Source: Arenimonas sp049195245 (GTDB lineage: Bacteria > Pseudomonadota > Gammaproteobacteria > Xanthomonadales > Xanthomonadaceae). Taken from it: 64,000 bases of DNA. The position numbers and the translations under genes were made by a program. The notes below the pieces were generated by a model that saw only the letters and a program-made list of their open reading frames with translations, had not been told where the DNA came from and did not search any database. Below, in pieces: positions 8,576 through 17,423 of the stretch (its first letter is position 1; the number at the start of each line of letters is the position of its first letter). The stretch lies in contig NZ_JBMIRR010000025.1 of the NCBI RefSeq assembly GCF_049195245.1, forward strand, positions 1-64,000, written 5' to 3'.

Positions 8576-10234
8576 ATGCTTCGACTCACCGACATCACCC
8601 TGCCGCTGGAGCACCCCGAATCGGCCCTGGCCGAAGCCACCCTGGCCCGGCTGAAGCTGCCGGCCTCGGACCTGCGCGCCCTCACCGTGGCCAAGCGCAG
8701 CTACGACGCCCGCAAGCGCGGCCACATCGTGCTGACCTATTCGGTGGACGTGGACGTGGCCAACGAAGCGGCCGTGCTCAAGCGCGCGGCGGCGCAGGCG
8801 CACCGCATCAAGGTGACGCCCACGCCCGACACCACCTACCGCTACATCGCCGCGCCGGTGCCCGGGCAGGCGCTGCGGCCGGTCGTGGTAGGCATGGGGC
8901 CCTGCGGCCTGTTCGCCGGCCTGGTGCTGGCGCAGATGGGCCTGCGGCCGATCATCCTCGAGCGCGGCAAGCAGGTGCGCGAACGCACCGTGGACACCTT
9001 CGGCCTGTGGCGCAAGAAGGTGCTCAATCCCGAGTCCAACGTGCAGTTCGGCGAGGGCGGCGCCGGCACCTTCTCCGACGGCAAGCTCTACAGCCAGATC
9101 AGCGACCGGCGCCACCTGGGCCGCAAGGTGCTCACCGAGTTCGTGGCCGCGGGCGCGCCGGAGGAAATCCTGTACGTGTCCAAGCCGCACATCGGCACCT
9201 TCCGCCTGGTGTCGATGGTGGAGCACATGCGCGCCACCATCGAATCCCTGGGGGGCGTGATCCGCTTCTCGCACCGCGTGGACGACCTGGCGGTGGAAAC
9301 CGGCGCCGACGGCGTGCGCCAGGTGCGCGGCGTGGTGCTGGCCGATGGCTCCACCCTGCGCGCCGACCACGTGGTGATGGCCCTGGGCCACAGCGCGCGC
9401 GACACCTTCGCGATGCTGCACGGCCGCGGCGTGTACCTGGAAGCCAAACCTTTCTCGATCGGTTTCCGCATCGAACATCCGCAGTCCATCATCGATGCGG
9501 CGCGCTTCGGTCCGCAGGCAGGGCATCCGATCCTGGGCGCGGCCGACTACAAGCTGGTGCACCACTGCCGCAACGGCCGCTCGGTCTACAGCTTCTGCAT
9601 GTGCCCGGGCGGCACCGTGGTCGCCGCCGCCAGCGAGCCCGGCCGCGTGGTCACCAACGGCATGAGCCAGTACTCGCGCAACGAGCGCAACGCCAATGCC
9701 GCGATCGTGGTGGGCATCACGCCGGAGGACTTCGCCGAACACGATGCCTCGGGCAGTCCGCTGGCGGGCATCGCCCTGCAGCGTTACTGGGAGGAAGTGG
9801 CCTTCCGGCTGGGCGGCGAAACCTACGATGCGCCAGGCCAGAAGGTTGGCGATTTCCTGGCCGGACGGGCCTCGTCGGAGCTGGGCGCGGTAACGCCCTC
9901 GTACACGCCGGGCGTGCGCCTGGGTGACCTGTCGCAGGCCCTGCCGGGTTATGCCGTGGACGCGATCCGCGAAGCGCTGCCCGCGTTCGGAAAGCAGATC
10001 AAGGGCTTCGACATGGCCGATGCCCTGCTCACCGGCGTCGAGACGCGCACCTCGTCACCGCTTCGGATCACGCGCGGCGACGACGGCCAGAGCCTCAACA
10101 CCCGCGGCCTGTTCCCGGCGGGCGAAGGCGCGGGCTATGCCGGCGGCATCCTGTCGGCGGGCGTGGACGGCATCCGCGCGGCCGAGTGGGTGGCCGAGGC
10201 GATGATCGCGGCGGGCAGCGCGCGCGCGATCTGA
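8576..10234 (+). CDS. NAD(P)/FAD-dependent oxidoreductase, COG2509-like
   Basis: A 552-residue flavoprotein of the uncharacterised family often annotated as FAD-dependent dehydrogenase or uncharacterised NAD(FAD)-utilizing protein. An N-terminal alpha/beta domain of about 95 residues precedes a dinucleotide-binding fold (VVVGMGPCGLFAGL, then ILERGK). Further family features are FGEGGAGTFSDGKL, a CMCPGG segment, and a terminal FPAGEGAGYAGGI FAD-contact motif. The start at 8576 gives the conserved N-terminus (MLRLTDITLPL); an in-frame extension to 8045 overlaps the opposite-strand lipoprotein and is rejected. Substrate unknown. It converges with the next gene. Confidence 0.88.
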   Translation: MLRLTDITLPLEHPESALAEATLARLKLPASDLRALTVAKRSYDARKRGHIVLTYSVDVDVANEAAVLKRAAAQAHRIKVTPTPDTTYRYIAAPVPGQALRPVVVGMGPCGLFAGLVLAQMGLRPIILERGKQVRERTVDTFGLWRKKVLNPESNVQFGEGGAGTFSDGKLYSQISDRRHLGRKVLTEFVAAGAPEEILYVSKPHIGTFRLVSMVEHMRATIESLGGVIRFSHRVDDLAVETGADGVRQVRGVVLADGSTLRADHVVMALGHSARDTFAMLHGRGVYLEAKPFSIGFRIEHPQSIIDAARFGPQAGHPILGAADYKLVHHCRNGRSVYSFCMCPGGTVVAAASEPGRVVTNGMSQYSRNERNANAAIVVGITPEDFAEHDASGSPLAGIALQRYWEEVAFRLGGETYDAPGQKVGDFLAGRASSELGAVTPSYTPGVRLGDLSQALPGYAVDAIREALPAFGKQIKGFDMADALLTGVETRTSSPLRITRGDDGQSLNTRGLFPAGEGAGYAGGILSAGVDGIRAAEWVAEAMIAAGSARAI

Positions 10235-10256
10235 TCCCCTTGCGTGCGGGCCGGCT

Positions 10257-11120
10257 TCAGCGGCCTTCTGCGCGCAGCCGGACCTGCTGTTCCTGGTCCA
10301 CCGGCAGCCGGTGCACCGCGCGCAGGTCGGGCACCAGGAACTCCAGCTTCCCCGCCGCCAGGTCCGCGCGTGCGACGTACTGCCGCAGGCCGACGTACAG
10401 CCGGCCATCGGCGCCGAACGCGGCCGACGTCGGATACAGCATGTCCCACGGGGTCTCGGGCAGCACGGTTTCGATACGACCGTCGCGCAGGGTGACGACC
10501 GAACTGGACAACACCAGGTGCACGGCCCCGCCCTGCGGGGCCACGGCGTACGGAGCCGCCGGCAGCTCGGCCACCGTGCTCGCCTGCCACTGCCCCTTCA
10601 CGCGATCCAATGCGATCACCGAGCCCCTGGACAGGCCCAGGTGCGCAAGGCCTTCCACCGCATGCAGGCGCTTGCCGACCAGGAAAAAGTCCACCACCTG
10701 GTGCGGGGAGATGCGGTAGTTGCGCTCTCCGTCGGGCGAGAACCAGTACAGCGCCCCGCCGAACTCGCCGCGGTTGAATACCACCAGCCAGCCGTCGGAC
10801 ACCTTGCGGGCCTGCTGCGCGCCGTGGAAAGCCTCGGCCTTGGGCACGAAGGGCAGCTGCACCGCCGTCTCGGCCTCGCGCAGCGAGGCTTCGTAAGGCT
10901 TGGCGAGAATGCTTCCGCCCTCACGCGTCACCTCCCAGTCGAGCGGCGAGCCGTTGGCGGCCAAGAGCCAGACGCGGCGATCGGCCACGGCTGCGGTCGA
11001 AGGCACCTGCGCGGTGACCCATTGCGCCACGTCATCCGGATAGGGCTTGGGGTCCTGCGCCATCGCCGCCAGCGGCAGCACGCACAGCAGCATCGCGAGC
11101 ATCGTCCTGAATCGGGACAT
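10257..11120 (-). CDS. secreted protein of unknown function
   Basis: 287 residues with a clear Sec signal peptide (hydrophobic LAMLLCVLPLAAMA, cleavage about residue 21). The mature part is rich in short beta-strand-like stretches with repeated G-x-LYW and GRLYVGL turns, suggesting an all-beta, perhaps propeller-like periplasmic fold. I recognise no catalytic motif. The stop lies 22 bp from the convergent FAD gene. Its start is four bases downstream of the end of cysB in the direction cysB to this gene (gap 11121-11129), so it may be co-transcribed with cysB. No functional link is evident. Confidence 0.7.
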   Translation of the reverse strand: MSRFRTMLAMLLCVLPLAAMAQDPKPYPDDVAQWVTAQVPSTAAVADRRVWLLAANGSPLDWEVTREGGSILAKPYEASLREAETAVQLPFVPKAEAFHGAQQARKVSDGWLVVFNRGEFGGALYWFSPDGERNYRISPHQVVDFFLVGKRLHAVEGLAHLGLSRGSVIALDRVKGQWQASTVAELPAAPYAVAPQGGAVHLVLSSSVVTLRDGRIETVLPETPWDMLYPTSAAFGADGRLYVGLRQYVARADLAAGKLEFLVPDLRAVHRLPVDQEQQVRLRAEGR

Positions 11121-11129
11121 GGCGGATCC

Positions 11130-12116
11130 TCAGTTGGTGATGGCCTGGCTCAGTTCCACCCAGCTCGGCGGGGCGGGCCACAGCGGCGTATCGTGCCCGG
11201 CCACGGCACGCTTGAGGTCGCTGCGGTCCAGCTGCGGCGCCAGCGCCAGCAGCAGCTCCAGCGCGTAGTCGCGCAGCACGCGCTCGCGCGGCAGCACGGC
11301 CCAGCTGGTGCATTCGGGCACCGCCGCGGGCGCGGGCAGCGCGCGCAGGTCGCCGTCCTCGCGCGCGCTGACCGCCATTTCGGCCAGCAGGCCGACGCCC
11401 AGGCCCGCGCGCACGTAGGTCTTGATCAGGTCGGCGTCGCGCGCGGTCATCGCGATCTGCGGCTCCAGGCCGGCCTCGGCGAAGGCGCGGCGCAGGGACG
11501 ACTCGGGTTTGTTGGTGGACTCGTAGCTGACCAAGGGCAGCGGCGCCAGTTCGGCCAGCGTGGGCGCGCGGCCCAGCGAAGCCAGCGCATGCCCGTCGCG
11601 CACCAGCACCACGCGGCGCCAGCGATACAGCGGCACGGCCAGGCCGCCGGTCGGGATTTCGCCGGCCGTGCTTACCACCGCGAAGTCGGCCTGCCCGGTG
11701 GCCAGCTGCGCCAGCACTTCGCCCTCGGCGGCGGGCTGCAGGTGGATGCTGACGTCCGGGAAGCGGCGCGCCAGGTCGGCGATGGCCGGGGGCAGCACGA
11801 ACCGGGCCTGGGTGTGGGTGGTGACCAGGGTGAGCCGGCCCTGCTTCTCGCCGCGCTCGTTGGCGGCGTAGGCGCGGATGTTGCCGGCTTCGGCCAGCAC
11901 GCGGCGCGCGTGCGCCAGCACGTCCTTGCCGGCGGGCGTGATCGACTCCAGGCTGCGGCCCTTGCGCTGGAAAAGCAGGAAGCCCAGCTCGTCCTCCAGC
12001 TGCTTGAGCTGCTTGGACAGGCCGGGCTGGGTGGCGTGCACCTTCTCGGCGGCCAGGGTGATGTTGAGGCCGGAGTCGGCGATGGCGATCAGGTAACGCA
12101 GCTGGGTCAGGGTCAT
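11130..12116 (-). CDS. cysB: LysR-type regulator, CysB family
   Basis: A 328-residue LysR-type transcription factor. The N-terminal winged helix-turn-helix (MTLTQLRYLIAIADSGLNIT to ATQPGLSKQLKQLEDELG) and the effector domain with TTHTQARFVLP and DADLIKTYVRAGLGVGL match E. coli CysB closely in the same order. CysB activates the sulfate reduction genes and responds to N-acetylserine and sulfide. Its location amid cysDNC, cysJIH, cysG and cysK supports the same role. The start at 12116 matches the family N-terminus; the much longer open frame upstream is antisense to cysG and is ignored. It diverges from cysG. Confidence 0.92.
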   Translation of the reverse strand: MTLTQLRYLIAIADSGLNITLAAEKVHATQPGLSKQLKQLEDELGFLLFQRKGRSLESITPAGKDVLAHARRVLAEAGNIRAYAANERGEKQGRLTLVTTHTQARFVLPPAIADLARRFPDVSIHLQPAAEGEVLAQLATGQADFAVVSTAGEIPTGGLAVPLYRWRRVVLVRDGHALASLGRAPTLAELAPLPLVSYESTNKPESSLRRAFAEAGLEPQIAMTARDADLIKTYVRAGLGVGLLAEMAVSAREDGDLRALPAPAAVPECTSWAVLPRERVLRDYALELLLALAPQLDRSDLKRAVAGHDTPLWPAPPSWVELSQAITN

Positions 12117-12356
12117 GGCGGTTCCGGGAAGAGTGCAGGCGCGACGCGGGTCTAGATCACCAGCGGGCGACAACACATCGGGGAACGGCGCGTAACCATG
12201 TCGGGGAATCCTGGGGCGGCGCGCGGCGCCGGGGTCGTACCTGCAAACTAACCCGGCCTCCCGACCGCGTCCATACGGTTCAAATAACCGGAAGGCATAT
12301 GTTCGGCGCGGGTCGTCATTTCCCCGGCCGAGGGCCGGGGGCCTAGCGTCAGCCCC
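12117..12356. promoter_or_regulatory. divergent cysB / cysG control region with dyads
   Basis: The 240-bp gap between the divergent cysB and cysG starts. An inverted repeat CGGTT-CAAAT-AACCG lies at 12276-12290 within an AT-richer patch, a plausible LysR-type (CysB) site. A GC hairpin, CCCCGGCC-GAG-GGCCGGGG at 12322-12340, sits just ahead of the cysG start codon and could fold in the leader mRNA. Neither function is proven; both are visible in the sequence. Confidence 0.4.
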
Positions 12357-13820
12357 ATGTCCGACGCGCCTGCCCCGCTGTTTCCCCTGTTCGCCGACCT
12401 GCGAGGGCGGCGGGTGCTGGTGGTCGGCGGCGGTGCGGTGGCGCGGCGCAAGCTGGAACCGCTGCTGGCCGCGGGGGCGCGCGTGCGGCTCGGCGCCCCC
12501 TGGCTGGATCCCTCGGTGGCTGCGCTGGTGCAGGCCGGACGCATCGAACACCTGGCCGGCGAGTTCTCGCCGGACTGGCTCGACGGCGCCTGGCTGGTGG
12601 TCGCGGCCACCGACGACGCCGCCGTGAACCAGGCGGTGGCTACGGCCGCCGAAGCCCGGCAGGTGTGGGCCAACGTGGTGGACGACCTGGCGCTGTCGAG
12701 CTACCAGTCGCCGGCGCGGATCGAACGCGGGCCGCTGCAGATCGCCATCTCCAGCGGCGGCGGCGCGCCCATGCTGGCCCGACACCTGCGCGAGAAGCTG
12801 GAGACCGAGCTTGACGATTCGATCGGGGCGCTCGCCGCCCTGCTGCTGCGCGAACGTGCGCGCATCCGGGTGCGGCATCCGCGCCTGACCGAGCGCCGGC
12901 GCTTCTTCGATGCGCTGCTGGCCGGACCGGTGGCCGAACGCTTCCGCGCCGGCGATGCGGCGGGCGCGCAGGCCGCGTTCGAGGCGGCGCTGGCCGAAGT
13001 ACCGCCCTCGCGCGACCGGGGCTCGGTGGCGCTGGTCGGCGCCGGTCCCGGCGACCCAGGCCTGCTGACGCTGCGCGCGCTGCGCCTGCTCAACCAGGCC
13101 GACGTGATCCTGCACGACCGCCTGGTCTCGCCCGGCGTGCTGGCACTGGCGCGGCGCGATGCCGACTTCATCGAGGTGGGCAAGCAGGCGGCGAACCACC
13201 ATGTCAGCCAGGACGGCATCCACGCGCTGATGCTGGAGCATGCGCGGGCCGGGCGGCGCGTGGTGCGGCTCAAGGGCGGCGACCCGTTCGTGTTCGGCCG
13301 CGGCGGCGAGGAACTCGAGTTCCTGCACGCCCACGGCATCGCGTTCGAAGTGGTCCCGGGCGTCACCGCGGCGCTGGCCTGCGCGGCCTACGCCGGCGTG
13401 CCCCTGACCCACCGCGACCACGCGCAGTCCGTGCGCTTCGTCACTGCGCACGCCAGGGATTCGCTGGACACGCTCGACTGGCGCGCGCTGGCGCAGGAAA
13501 AACAGACGCTGGCCGTTTACATGGGCGTCGCCGGCCTGGAAGCCTTCCGCGACCGCTTGCTGGCGCACGGCCGCGCCCCCGCCACCCCGTTCGCCCTGAT
13601 CGAAAACGGCTCGTGCCCCGAGCAACGCGTGCTCACGGGCCGCCTGGCCGACCTGCCCGACCTCGCGCGCCACTTCGAAGTGCAGTCCCCCGCCCTCCTC
13701 ATCCTCGGCGAAGTCGCCGCCCTGGCCACCACGCTGCACTGGTTCGGCACCCCGCCCCTCACCACCCCGCCCACCGAAATCCGCGAAATCCGGGGTCAGA
13801 GTGCATTCATGGTCGCCTGA
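12357..13820 (+). CDS. cysG: siroheme synthase (CysG)
   Basis: A 487-residue trifunctional enzyme that makes siroheme for CysI from uroporphyrinogen III. The N-terminal Rossmann precorrin-2 dehydrogenase/ferrochelatase part shows VLVVGGGAVARRK and the VVDD segment, followed by ISSGGGAPMLARHLREKLE. The C-terminal uroporphyrinogen-III methyltransferase part shows VGAGPGDPGLLTL, YEVGK-like EVGKQ, RLKGGDPFVFGRGGEE and VPGVTAALACAAYAGVPLTHR. The last residues (IRGQSAFMVA) are encoded by the left arm of the inverted repeat at 13786-13876 and do not belong to the family, so the 3' end has been replaced without disturbing the conserved domains. Confidence 0.96.
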   Translation: MSDAPAPLFPLFADLRGRRVLVVGGGAVARRKLEPLLAAGARVRLGAPWLDPSVAALVQAGRIEHLAGEFSPDWLDGAWLVVAATDDAAVNQAVATAAEARQVWANVVDDLALSSYQSPARIERGPLQIAISSGGGAPMLARHLREKLETELDDSIGALAALLLRERARIRVRHPRLTERRRFFDALLAGPVAERFRAGDAAGAQAAFEAALAEVPPSRDRGSVALVGAGPGDPGLLTLRALRLLNQADVILHDRLVSPGVLALARRDADFIEVGKQAANHHVSQDGIHALMLEHARAGRRVVRLKGGDPFVFGRGGEELEFLHAHGIAFEVVPGVTAALACAAYAGVPLTHRDHAQSVRFVTAHARDSLDTLDWRALAQEKQTLAVYMGVAGLEAFRDRLLAHGRAPATPFALIENGSCPEQRVLTGRLADLPDLARHFEVQSPALLILGEVAALATTLHWFGTPPLTTPPTEIREIRGQSAFMVA

Positions 13821-13876
13821 CTGCCTGGAGTCCGAAGGCCGCCTCACGACCATGAATGCACTCTGACCCCGGATTT
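13786..13876. repeat. 30-bp perfect inverted repeat, GGGGTCAGAGTGC family, copy 2
   Basis: The arms at 13786-13815 and 13847-13876 are perfect reverse complements over 30 bp with a 31-bp spacer. The outer arm (TCCGGGGTCAGAGTGC) matches the element at 551-638, but the inner arm differs (ATTCATGGTCG instead of GTTTAGTTTTCC). Short GAAATCCG units repeat outside the arms. It covers the cysG stop codon and ends 31 bp before the cysK start, so it lies between two genes on the same strand. Confidence 0.9.
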
Positions 13877-13907
13877 ACGGATTTGCCTGTTCGTTAGGAG
13901 AATTCCC

Positions 13908-14885
13908 ATGGCTTTGTACGACAGCATCCTCGACACCATCGGCGGCACGCCGATCGTGAAGCTGCATCGCGTGGCGCCGCCGCACGTGGCGCTTTACGCC
14001 AAGGTCGAGTCCTTCAACCCCGGCGGCTCGGTGAAGGACCGGCTGGCGCTGGCGATCATCCTCGACGCCGAGCAGCGCGGCGTGCTCAAGCCCGGCCAGA
14101 CGGTGGTGGAAGCCACTTCGGGCAACACCGGCATCGCCCTGGCGATGGTGTGCGCGGCGCGCGGTTATCCCTTCGTGGCAGTGATGACCGAAACCTTCTC
14201 GATCGAGCGGCGCAAGCTGATGCGCGCCTATGGCGCCAAGGTGATCCTGACGCCTGCGGCCGAACGCGGCAGCGGCATGGTGCGCAAGGCGGCTGAACTC
14301 GCGGCGCGCCACGGCTGGTTCCTGGCCCAGCAGTTCGACAATCCAGCCAACCCGGCCTACCACCGCAGCACCACCGGCCCCGAAATCCTGCGCGATTTCG
14401 CCGGCCGCCGGCTCGACTTCTTCGTCACCGGCTGGGGCACCGGCGGCACCCTCACCGGCGCCGGCCAGGTGCTGAAGCTTGCGCGGCCGGGCCTGCAGGT
14501 CATCACCAGCGAGCCCGCCGGCGCGCAGCTGCTCAACGGCAAGGACTGGGCCCCGCACAAGATCCAGGGCTGGACCCCGGACTTCGTGCCGGGCGTGCTC
14601 GACCGCGCCATCGCCGACCGGATCGTGCCGATCGACGACCTCACCGCCCGCGACACCGCCCGCCGGCTTGCGGCGGAAGAGGGCGTGTTCGTCGGGCTCA
14701 GCGCTGGCGCCACGGTCGCCGCCGCGCTGGCGGTGGCCGAATCCGCCCCAGAGGGCTCGGTGATCCTGGCCATGCTGCCCGACACCGGCGAGCGCTACCT
14801 GAGCACGATCCTGTTCGAGGGCGTCAACGAGGGCTCGGACGAAGACTGGCTGCAGGCGCTGGAAACGCAGACCGCCGCCGCCTGA
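13908..14885 (+). CDS. cysK: cysteine synthase A / O-acetylserine sulfhydrylase (CysK)
   Basis: 325 residues of the fold-II PLP family. The PLP lysine is K43 in NPGGSVKDR, the phosphate loop region reads EATSGNTGIAL, and GWGTGGTLTGAG is the glycine-rich PLP phosphate site. It joins sulfide from CysJI to O-acetylserine to form cysteine. AGGAG lies seven bases before the ATG. The last two residues before the alanine-rich tail do not form the GDERYLST-like end exactly, but TGERYLST is present, favouring CysK over CysM. It follows cysG on the same strand, separated by the inverted repeat. Confidence 0.93.
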   Translation: MALYDSILDTIGGTPIVKLHRVAPPHVALYAKVESFNPGGSVKDRLALAIILDAEQRGVLKPGQTVVEATSGNTGIALAMVCAARGYPFVAVMTETFSIERRKLMRAYGAKVILTPAAERGSGMVRKAAELAARHGWFLAQQFDNPANPAYHRSTTGPEILRDFAGRRLDFFVTGWGTGGTLTGAGQVLKLARPGLQVITSEPAGAQLLNGKDWAPHKIQGWTPDFVPGVLDRAIADRIVPIDDLTARDTARRLAAEEGVFVGLSAGATVAAALAVAESAPEGSVILAMLPDTGERYLSTILFEGVNEGSDEDWLQALETQTAAA

Positions 14886-15010
14886 CACGCCGCGGCCGCG
14901 ACCCTCCCCGTACGCCGCGCGCCGCCTCCGTACGGCCCTAAGTGCCTGATGCAGCACGGCCTGTCCGCGCCCGCGCGGCCGATTTGACTGCACCGCGACG
15001 CCCTGACCGG

Positions 15011-15018
15011 GTAGAATC
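15011..15018 (+). promoter_or_regulatory. possible -10 box for etfBA
   Basis: TAGAAT at 15012-15017 lies 74 bp before the etfB start in the 205-bp gap after cysK. TTGACT at 14984-14989 resembles a -35 box but is 22 bp away, too far for a normal pair. The call rests on the -10 likeness only. Confidence 0.3.
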
Positions 15019-15090
15019 CACGTTCCCTTTGACGTCCGCCGCGCGGCCCCCACGCCGTGCCGCGGCCTGCCCCACAGGAACCTCGCGACG

Positions 15091-15837
15091 ATGAAGATTC
15101 TGGTCGGTTACAAGCGGGTGGTGGACTACAACGTCCGCATCCAGGTCAAGCCCGATGGCTCCGGCGTGGTCACCGACGGCGTCAAGCTGTCGCCCAACCC
15201 CTTCGACGACATCGCGCTGGAAGAAGCCCTGCGCCTGCGCGACAAGGGCATCGCCACCGAAGTGATCGTCGCCACCCTCGGCCCGGCCGACTGCCAGGCC
15301 CACCTGCGCAACGGCCTGGCCATGGGCGCCAACCGCGCCATCCACGTGGTCACCGACCAGGCCATCCAGCCGCTCACCGCGGCCCGCGCGATGCTCAAGC
15401 TGATCGAGAAGGAACAGCCTGAACTCGTGCTGCTCGGCAAGCAGGCCATCGACGACGACGCCAACCAGACCGGCCAGATGCTGGCCACGCTGTGGGGCCG
15501 CCCGCAGGCCACCTTCGCCGGCAAGCTGGACGTCGCCGACGGCAAGGCCACCGTGATCCGCGAAGTGGACGCCGGCCTCGAGACCCTGGAAGTCGACCTG
15601 CCCGCCGTGGTCACCACCGACCTGCGCCTGAACGAGCCGCGCTTCATCAAGCTGCCCGACATCATGAAGGCCAAGTCCAAGCCGATGGAAACCCTGCAGC
15701 TGGCCGATCTCGGCGTCGAGTCGGGCGACCATCTCAAGACCACGTCCTACGCGCCGCCCGCCAAGCGCAGCAAGGGCGTGATGGTGAAGGACGTCGCCGA
15801 GCTGGTCTCGGCGCTCAAGGCCAAGGGCCTGGTGTAA
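15091..15837 (+). CDS. etfB: electron transfer flavoprotein beta subunit (EtfB)
   Basis: 248 residues. EtfB binds AMP and pairs with EtfA to carry electrons from acyl-CoA and other dehydrogenases to ETF:quinone oxidoreductase. Typical features are the MKILVGYKRVVDYN start, NPFDDIALEEALRL, GKQAIDDDANQTGQMLA and the LPAVVTTDLRLNEPRF segment. It is the first gene of etfBA with a 12-bp gap to etfA. In Xanthomonas the etf genes mark one border of the variable LPS locus, which is also the case here. Confidence 0.96.
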   Translation: MKILVGYKRVVDYNVRIQVKPDGSGVVTDGVKLSPNPFDDIALEEALRLRDKGIATEVIVATLGPADCQAHLRNGLAMGANRAIHVVTDQAIQPLTAARAMLKLIEKEQPELVLLGKQAIDDDANQTGQMLATLWGRPQATFAGKLDVADGKATVIREVDAGLETLEVDLPAVVTTDLRLNEPRFIKLPDIMKAKSKPMETLQLADLGVESGDHLKTTSYAPPAKRSKGVMVKDVAELVSALKAKGLV

Positions 15838-15849
15838 GGAGACGATGAC

Positions 15850-16788
<939 letters not shown>

Positions 16789-16812
16789 TATCTGCGCCAA
16801 TTGGTCCAACAG

Positions 16813-16838
16813 AAAGCCGCCCGAGAGGGCGGCTTTTT
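16813..16838 (+). terminator. intrinsic terminator of etfBA
   Basis: A 10-bp perfect stem AAAGCCGCCC / GGGCGGCTTT with a GAGA loop is followed by T residues (16834-16838). It is a textbook rho-independent terminator just after etfA. Confidence 0.93.
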
Positions 16839-16925
16839 CACAAGACTCACCATCGGCTCACCCTCTGAGCACGGTCGGCGGTTCAGACTGCCTGGGGTCT
16901 CAGAGTCCAGAAAAGCCTGGCCGAG

Positions 16926-17423
16926 TCACTTCAGGTCCTCGCGCCCTAACTTGTCAAAGTATGCGGAACCTTCGCGATCCACAACGAGCGTGAGGGCTGT
17001 TGAAAATGCGAGAGTTCCGTCCACCTTCAAATAGCCAAAAACCATGGAATAAGATCCGGCCTCAAGGCAATGAAGTCGGGAAATAGTGCGCGCTCCCGTC
17101 GTGAGGAGCCTCAGTTTCCGCTTAGGTGGAAGCACTCTCGTGGGCTCCGACTCCACAAACGAACCACTGTAGTTGCAAGCAGGCCTCAACTCACCCCTAC
17201 TAGATACAATCACGGGCACCACATTGCCGCCAACGGGGCTGGACAGCACGAACTTGTCAGCCACTTTCGCAGGCTCGCGCCCATCGTTTGCTAGCAGCAC
17301 CGTAACGGTTTCGGTTGTGTAATTGAGGCGCACAGAAATTGAATCGTCTGGCGAGGCATTCGCATTGAATGTCGCCAACTGAATAGCGACAAACAAGCCT
17401 GCCGTCCTTCTACTCACCTTCAT
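16926..17423 (-). CDS. secreted protein, likely immunity protein for the orphan Rhs toxin tip
   Basis: 165 residues from the start at 17423, which has GGAGG seven bases upstream and begins a signal peptide (AGLFVAIQLATFNANA). A longer frame to 17591 overlaps the toxin-tip frame and lacks these signals. The mature part looks like a small beta-sandwich with two cysteines. Its first 14 bases overlap the end of the orphan Rhs tip, the usual toxin-then-immunity order. Export would fit a toxin acting in the periplasm. This role is inferred from position only; no family is recognised. The gene is visibly less GC-rich than the genome norm. Confidence 0.65.
   Translation of the reverse strand: MKVSRRTAGLFVAIQLATFNANASPDDSISVRLNYTTETVTVLLANDGREPAKVADKFVLSSPVGGNVVPVIVSSRGELRPACNYSGSFVESEPTRVLPPKRKLRLLTTGARTISRLHCLEAGSYSMVFGYLKVDGTLAFSTALTLVVDREGSAYFDKLGREDLK

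Noticed and set aside
14984..15017. TTGACT and TAGAAT as a full sigma-70 promoter for etfBA
   Set aside because: The spacing of 22 bp is too long. Only the -10-like box is reported, with low confidence.
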